Shown: positions 57,896 to 64,000 of the stretch, piece after piece
Numbering within the stretch: position 1 is the first letter of the stretch
Layout of the letters: each line of letters starts with the position of its first letter
Assembly (NCBI GenBank): GCA_020726505.1
Contig: JAHLEZ010000001.1
Coordinates: forward strand, 3,038,001 to 3,102,000
DNA from: Leptodontidium sp. MPI-SDFR-AT-0119
Taxonomy: Eukaryota; Ascomycota; Leotiomycetes; Helotiales; Leptodontidiaceae
Length of the DNA stretch: 64,000 bases
Direction of reading: 5' to 3'
The notes under the pieces: model-generated
What the model was told of the DNA's origin: nothing
Seen by the model: only the letters and a program-made list of their open reading frames with translations
Databases searched by the model: none
Made by a program: the position numbers and the translations under genes

Positions 57896-60117
57896 TTAAT
57901 TTATGTACTCAAACTCAAGCGCGTTCTCACTCCCCGCAGCAATCCCCTCGATCCTCTTGATAAAATCATCCAAACTCTCCTTCTCCTCCCCATACTTCCC
58001 AGCACTGATCGTGGATGTCAATTGCATCGGCATGGTATTCGCAGGCAATCCTTGTCCTCTCGCTTCCCAGACCGTCCTGCGCGAACGCTCCCACATCGTC
58101 CGGCAACTCTCGTACATGCCTTCTACTTGTGCGTTCTTGCCTTGCATGGACAGTAGGCCTAGGAGGCTTAGGAGGGGCTCGATGAGTTGGAGGTCGGATT
58201 GTGCGAGGGGGTGGAGGGGATTGGACAGGATTTGTGTTAGGAGAGTGGTTGTTGCTGAGACGAAGATGTGGAGGACGACCCTGGGTACCGTCAGTTCTTA
58301 TTCATAATAGACTGGAGATGGGGAACATACCAGATACAAGCAAAATCTCCTTGCGGGGTAATGAGCAGCAGTTTCAACGCTTTCCTTGCTTCTTCGATAC
58401 AAGTTATCGGCGGAGGAGTCTCATGCACTATATTCTTGTCCATGGGGATTGGCTGGTCCATTACATTCTGCCACTGGTTGACTGGCGTCGAGAAGCGATG
58501 TACCGCGTTGAGGGCGTGGAAGTAGGTCAGTCGTAGTACAACTGAGTGCATCACGGGCGTCATCTCGACCATATTGGGAAGAGGTAGCATGGCATAGAAA
58601 TCCTGCTGGTATTCAAGCGGTACCGATGCTTTCCAGCGCTGGAGACTCGCTTCAAGTGTGCGGACAGCTATGACTCGTTGAGCAACCGATTGCTTGCTAG
58701 CTCGTACGGAGAGTAGTTGTTTATAAATCTTCCCTTGGATGTGCGCGAGGTTGATGCGCAGCCTGAAGAAGTTGTGTCGATTGGCACCGTTTGGGGGGTT
58801 GGTACAATACTCTGGCAGACCAACGTCCATGTCGTCGTCCTCTTGGATGGGTGGCTGACATGTCCGAAGGCTGATATCTTTGTCCATGAAGTATGCTATC
58901 CAGAAGACGCGTTTACGTTGCTCGATTTCGGCGACGCCGAGACTGGGGTCTTGGTATTGAACGGATCGGTGAAGGTCTAATTGCTGTGCCATTTTCATAG
59001 CTGCCGAGTTCAGGAAGGCGTAAGGAGCTGGGTTCGGAGTACCCTGAGTGACAATTGCCATACCTATCAAGGCTTGTGTGGCAATCAGGGACGGTGGTAG
59101 GAGCGTGAGTTGATTGACAATGCCCATTGCATTTTGAAAATACTTCCAAGCTTCACCCTCGTCCATCGTGTTCTGCTTGCTCAATTGGAACCGATGTGCA
59201 AGAGCTAGGACGACATTCAAAGATGCCCAGAACCCCGGATCTCGTATGCTAGTTTCTAAATCGTTGAGTTTCTGGATAAAGAAATCTTCCTCGAAGAGAG
59301 GGAATGTGTCATTGAATCCTGACAGCGCGATGCCGATCAACCTGATCATCTCTTCCTTGGAAGGCAGAGCCTTGTAGACTTTCCGTGAGAATAGATCAGT
59401 CAGGGGATTCAGGTTCCACGATGGCATTGAACTGGGACCTAGATGGGTTGCTACGTGAGGTCCTGGCATTGGTCAGTGTGAAGTGTCAGTCCTGAGACAA
59501 GGATGGTAAATACCATTTGAGTAATTCGTGGAAGGATCTTGTGGTATAGGTCCATCCCAAGGAATGTTCACTGCGAGATCCATGGGGAAGTCTTCACTTA
59601 GTTGATCCAGGAACGACGGCGATCCGAGTTCATCAGGCAGTATCTGCATTGGTGCTTCCCTCCTGACCAATGTCATCTCGGTCTCTCTAGTCGACTGCGG
59701 CTGTTGAAGTTTTGCTGTAGCTCGCTTCAGACTCTCTTCCATACTCTTCAACCTCTTCTCCAACTCCTCAACACGCTTATGACTACCTTCAGTCAGCATA
59801 GAACATCTACATTACCCCCAACCCCTTTTTAAGCGAGACACGGGGTGTTTACCCAGCTGGCTTCCTCGCTGCACGTTTCGTGCTGATGGGCGTGAAATGA
59901 CAGAGCGTTTTGTATTTGATGCATTGCACACATGTCTGACCCGTGGGTTCACATCGTATCTTCTTCTTGCGACACATATCGCAGGCCTGGATCGCATCAG
60001 CTCATATCCAGGACAGTGCACCAGAGGGAAAAGAGAACACACCTTGATGACCAGGGTCACTTGAGGACTGCTGCTCCCCATCGAGCTCTCGGGTGACATG
60101 CTCATTGAATCTGACAT
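57896..60117 (-). CDS. Zn2Cys6 fungal-specific transcription factor
   Basis: Five exons (60117-60043, 59986-59853, 59782-59514, 59462-58331, 58280-57896) with introns of 50-70 bp give 664 residues in one frame. The binuclear zinc cluster is complete: cysteines 27, 30, 37, 44, 47 and 54 (CDMCRKKKIRCEPTGQTCVQ and onward, C-x2-C-x6-C-x6-C-x2-C-x6-C). A basic linker (STKRAARKPAG) follows, then a coiled-coil dimerisation helix (KRVEELEKRLKSMEESLKRA, about residues 72-91). From about residue 170 comes the Fungal_trans middle homology region (DTFPLFEEDFFIQKL, AMKMAQQLDLHRS, EIEQRKRVFWIAYFMDKDIS), a regulatory domain. The protein should bind DNA as a dimer at CGG-type sites. The target pathway is unknown; the NmrA-like gene next door, on the same strand, is a candidate. 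Confidence 0.94.
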
Positions 60118-63100
60118 TGCAGTGCTGTGGACAGAAAATGGATCGAAAGTGCTGCAGGTTTACCTTTGAGAGAGGAGAGACGGAGTCTTGATGTGGGCTT
60201 CACTTCCGATAAATCAGAGATGGTGAAGGTTTGTTCGAGAAGTGATCTGGCCAATTAGAGGCGGCTTACGAATGGTGTGGCTTGCTTGGATTTTGATTTC
60301 AAATCGAATTGTGGCTGACTTGTGATGACTAGCGAGTGAGTTCTATTGAGGAGCCCCTCTCAGAAGCTTGTTTTAAATCGAAATAGTACATGATATGCAT
60401 GGGTAAAACGGATTATCGTGCAGCTGTGAAGTTCAACCTAGTTGATTATGAAATGCGATTTTGAAATCATGTAGGCAGGCAGTCAAGGAGATCAATCATG
60501 ATAATGTGCTATCGTCATGTTAATACTGAGGATCTTCTGAATGGCCTCGAGTATTCGAGATTAAGAGTGTAGATTCTTGACCTTGCACAACACAACATTT
60601 TCTGTAGGCTATTTTTCTTAATTTCTCAAGGAACGTCTTCAGGTCTAATTTGTGGCGTTGTACATGTGGCGGTGCATTGAACAGTCCGGATGTTACGAAG
60701 ACTCCGGCTGTGGGGAGAAGAAACATTTCCACCAATCTGGGAACCAATGAAGTTAGTTACCGCACTCGCGTAACTCAATTGAGCACCAATAAGTTCGCCA
60801 ACCGCAGCTAACTTCACGTTATGCACTAGTGCCATTGATGATGGTTCTGGGCCTCATGGCTCGCTTTGCGCTCCTTGATCAATAGACCTCATGTTCGATC
60901 TGCGCCCGCCCAGTCTTTGAAGCCTGGGGCAGGGGATGTTCCCCTCAGATCACGCAGATATCTCCCACGTTTGCTAGGTACTGGGGTTGTACCGATAAAC
61001 ACTGAATTTGTAGTAGATAATTAACCATTGATGGCAATCAAGTCCTTTGCATGTCTTAATTCCCCATCCTTCTTCATTTCGCCCCTAGCTAGAGTCATAT
61101 TCACGAAATCTTGTTTTTCCAACCACATCTGCACGTACTTTTGTTGTACTTCGAGAGGGTTGAGACATTAGCTAGATATGCCACAAGCATTGCTAGGTCT
61201 AAAGTCTTCTAGAGACTTTGTTTCTTCTTTTGCATACTTTCTTGCCCAGGATTTCATTTTTTGTTTTGTTTTTAATTGATTTGAATTGAAGCTTTCAGTG
61301 TAGATGTACAAGACGTGCAAGCAACCCAACAGCCTCCTTGTGCCCACCAAAACAGTTGCCTGTCACGAGCAATAACTATTGAAACACTTGATAGATCCTA
61401 TTCTCAATGGTAGCGAGCCAAAGTTTAACCAAAGTCGACAAATATTGCTGCTGTACCTAGGTAGAAGAGGAGGCCGACCCAGCACTGAGACGTGTGTAAG
61501 AGATTTGCCGAGCCTTGGAAAAGGTCAATATGGCAAGGCGAGCTAATCTCGTCTCCGGCAACACGAAGACTACTCAGATATGTAATTAGCCTTCGTTATT
61601 TTCGCTACCTAGGTACATCTATGAATGAGAGCCTGATTAAAGCCTCTTATTCATTTCAGAATGTTAACTTTACGGAAGAGTCGAGCTTCGCTTGGAGCAA
61701 GCCTTGGTTTTGATCTGTAAAGTGAATTGTATAGGTAATAAGTAACTCGCTTCATAGGAGACGAATTTGGCCCGCCTCGTGAGACTCAGATCACAGGAGC
61801 ATTCCCAGTCTGCTCTGTCGTGGTCTGCGGTATTGTACGATGAGTTTCAACAGATTGGAGGTAGAACAGAGAAACTCCGTACAGTAGATTGATCGTATCA
61901 TCGGCATAACTGGCTGGCCAGTAGAAGATTCAGAAACGTGACTCGTTGGGTGAAAATTATGGAGTTGCAAGGTACTTATTGCCCGAGGTTTTGAACAGAC
62001 AGTGATTAAATAGGATGCTTGAACCAAAATGCCGACCAAAAGCTCACCGAATCCGTACGCGAGTCTCCCTGTCGAATCTTCTAGCTAGTCCCAGGCTCAA
62101 ATGCTGCAGCGATGCTCATCTAAAGCTGTTATCGTGACATTGACATTTCGTTGAGCAGCTCGTCGGCGTTTGCGAGGCTTTACCCCTACTCATTTCCATC
62201 AGGATACGTGGTATTTATTTGTCTACGCTATTCGTTTTACTAGTGCGCAAGAGCTGGCGGCGGAGGCGGTTATACTTTGTTTTTTTTGAGAATATCAAGG
62301 AGGAATTCAATCAAGTCTTCCTGTCAAATTGTTTTTAATTCATTCGAGTAGCAAGTAAAATTTTATGTTCTGAAATGTAGCCGCGCGCAGTTTCTGGAAA
62401 GTTTACTGATCGACTGCCACTCCAGGTAATTTCCTCACTTCACTCTCGGTCTCCACCAGATTGCAACCCTGAAGGAGGGTGCGCTGTCGCCACTTACGCA
62501 CATGTCAATTTTCGCTAGAAATCAAATCTGCCTTGGGAGTCAAGGCCCTAAAGTTGAAACAATTGCAAACGTCATCGAATCCACACACTGAAGAACTAGG
62601 GCGGACGGGTCGGAGACAAAAGTAGCCCAAAAATATAGCCTTAGATTGTCAAGCATTCTGTATTTACGTTAACCGGTTTTCCGGAATCGTGGTTGCAGAT
62701 GAGAAGGTGTGGTACAAGGGTTACTGGAAGTGCAAGGGTCAAAATGCGAAGCTAATGCAGTGCTCAGGCAATTGCTTTTTCTGGATCTTGAAATGCAAAC
62801 ATCGGCTATGATCCCAGTAGATATTTGATCTCTTATTAAGGTCCCAAGGACGGTTGCCTGCAGGAGGACCTGCGGGGATCTCGGTGAGCTTTGTATAGTC
62901 CTTGGCCACATGGTTCGATCAAGCCTGGGAGCTTGTGATAAGAGAAACCGGTTGATTCCCTTCCTCGCATGAACTCAAGATTTGATCAGTAGCTTTGTGG
63001 AAAGAACCCCATTTGACGAGATGCAGCACTTAGTGCTGCAGAACTTCGTGGCAGCTCGAACCGATCGACGTCCATTTCAGCCACAATTTCTATCATTCCA

Positions 63101-63587
63101 GCCTCTGAGCAAACACGGGAACTGCATTAGTTCGATTGAAGAAGGCATCTCCACTGTTGAAATTCACTGTAGTATTTGTTTTCAGGGTCAAATGTGGTCC
63201 CCAGCTTTTATACTTGTGTAGTAGTTTATCCTAGTTTTCTAAGTCTGCTAACATAGCCTCTCGGGAAATTTAGGAATCCCAGACAGTCGGTCGTGAGATG
63301 TTGACTGGCGTCTCTAAACCCCCGGGTGATTCAGCCAAGGATACCATTTCGAGTCAAGACACATCATCAAGAAGTCTTCTCGGTGGGCCATATTCCCCAT
63401 AATTCGTTCACACCTTCAAATACTGATGAACCAGGCGCTTGAGATCTGTTCACGCTACAACGTGAGTAAATTTTATTTCAAAGTGTCGAAACATTCCTAT
63501 CACTTGAGATTCATTAAGAGTAGAAAGAATAAAGAAAGTCATGATTTCTGGTGAAACAATATCCTCGTCTCTTCATACCCACACACC
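60118..63587. other. Long stretch without recognisable genes
   Basis: About 3.5 kb with only short open frames on both strands, none with family motifs, good starts or consistent splice sites. A minus-strand pair of frames near 60520-60835 is too short and motif-free to call. No tRNA fold, LTR pair or inverted-repeat element was seen. The first few hundred bases hold the promoter of the Zn2Cys6 factor. Confidence 0.5.
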
Positions 63588-64000
63588 CTAGCCGGTCTTC
63601 ACGACTTCTCCAGTGTCGTTTGCGGGATACATTGCCACATATTTCAAATCCCTTCCCTCAACGATAGGGGCGAGATCATAGATGACTTGATAATAAGGCT
63701 TACCTCGCACTACGCTATCTTCGTTGGCCTCTGGGATTATAGGAGAAATGTGGCCTTCTTCTCGGAGAAATGACATATCAACAACCAGTCTTCCAGCCTC
63801 TTGAGCACCTGTTAGCACAGTCAGCACCTTTCGAGATTATGTTCATAGCCATTGATACAAACCTGCGTTCATGGCATGGTTCACATCGTAGTATGACTCT
63901 GTTCCGTCGCTGTCATTCACATACAATATCTCTGTACACATGAACTTCTTCTCGTCGATGCCAAAATCATGCGTACACCTGAAGGGCTCATACCGGCATA
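63588..64000 (-). CDS. Partial gene of unknown function entering from the right edge
   Basis: Two exons on the minus strand: 64000-63863 (incomplete at its 5' side) and 63808-63588, with a 54-bp GT..AG intron (63809-63862). The readable protein runs from PFRCTHDFGIDEKKFMCTEI through SYYDVNHAMNAG and VVDMSFLREEGHISPI to KYVAMYPANDTGEVVKTG and a stop. It is acidic and soluble-looking, with no signal peptide or membrane segment in the visible 119 residues. I do not recognise the family. The splice junction restores one continuous frame, which supports a real gene; the start lies beyond the window. Confidence 0.65.

Noticed and set aside
60520..60835. Overlapping minus-strand open frames upstream of the Zn2Cys6 factor
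   Set aside because: Short, no motif, and no splice arrangement that joins them convincingly.

Overview
The window reads as nuclear DNA of a filamentous ascomycete (Pezizomycotina). The evidence is short GT..AG introns (48-90 bp) in most genes, fungus-specific families (HET, Zn2Cys6 and Fungal_trans factors, fructosyl-amine oxidase, Pho89 phosphate permease), and a block of retrotransposons riddled with TAA/TAG in the pattern of repeat-induced point mutation (RIP). Leotiomycetes is my best guess for the class, but this is inference only.

Bases 1-2058 hold two gene relics: an alpha/beta hydrolase (+) and the C-terminal half of a C2H2 transcription factor (-). Bases 2059-25788 are one AT-rich insertion with a three-level nest. 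The outermost element is a Fot1/pogo-type DNA transposon (27-bp perfect terminal inverted repeats, TA target duplication). Its transposase is interrupted by a chromodomain Gypsy element (Gypsy-1; 302-bp LTRs, AAACT duplication). Gypsy-1 carries two independent insertions: a Copia element in gag (197-bp LTRs, ACAAA duplication) and a second chromodomain Gypsy (Gypsy-2; 247-bp LTRs, TTAAC duplication) at the start of pol. Every boundary and duplication can be read directly. The other half of the transcription factor lies on the right flank (25791-about 26830), and the reading frame is open across the junction when the nest and one TA are removed. The whole nest therefore sits in a former host gene.

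Bases 27-39 kb are a mixed zone: an intact short-chain dehydrogenase, a GPI-anchored cell-surface protein with decayed copies of its own 3' end downstream, two convergent broken genes (32.2-35.1 kb), two tRNA-like repeats, and long gene-poor stretches. Bases 39.5-60.1 kb are ordinary gene-dense chromosome: Pho89-type phosphate permease, fructosyl-amine oxidase, CorA-type Mg2+ transporter, HET-domain protein, phi-like glutathione S-transferase, calcineurin-like phosphoesterase, a fungal transcription-factor-like protein without a zinc cluster, an NmrA-like reductase and a Zn2Cys6 activator. Most of these can be given exon-exact models with a consistent frame. Bases 60.1-63.6 kb show no recognisable gene, and a partial gene enters from the right edge on the minus strand.

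The genes do not form an obvious metabolic cluster. The main story is the boundary between a gene-dense region and a RIP-inactivated transposon nest that destroyed a regulator.
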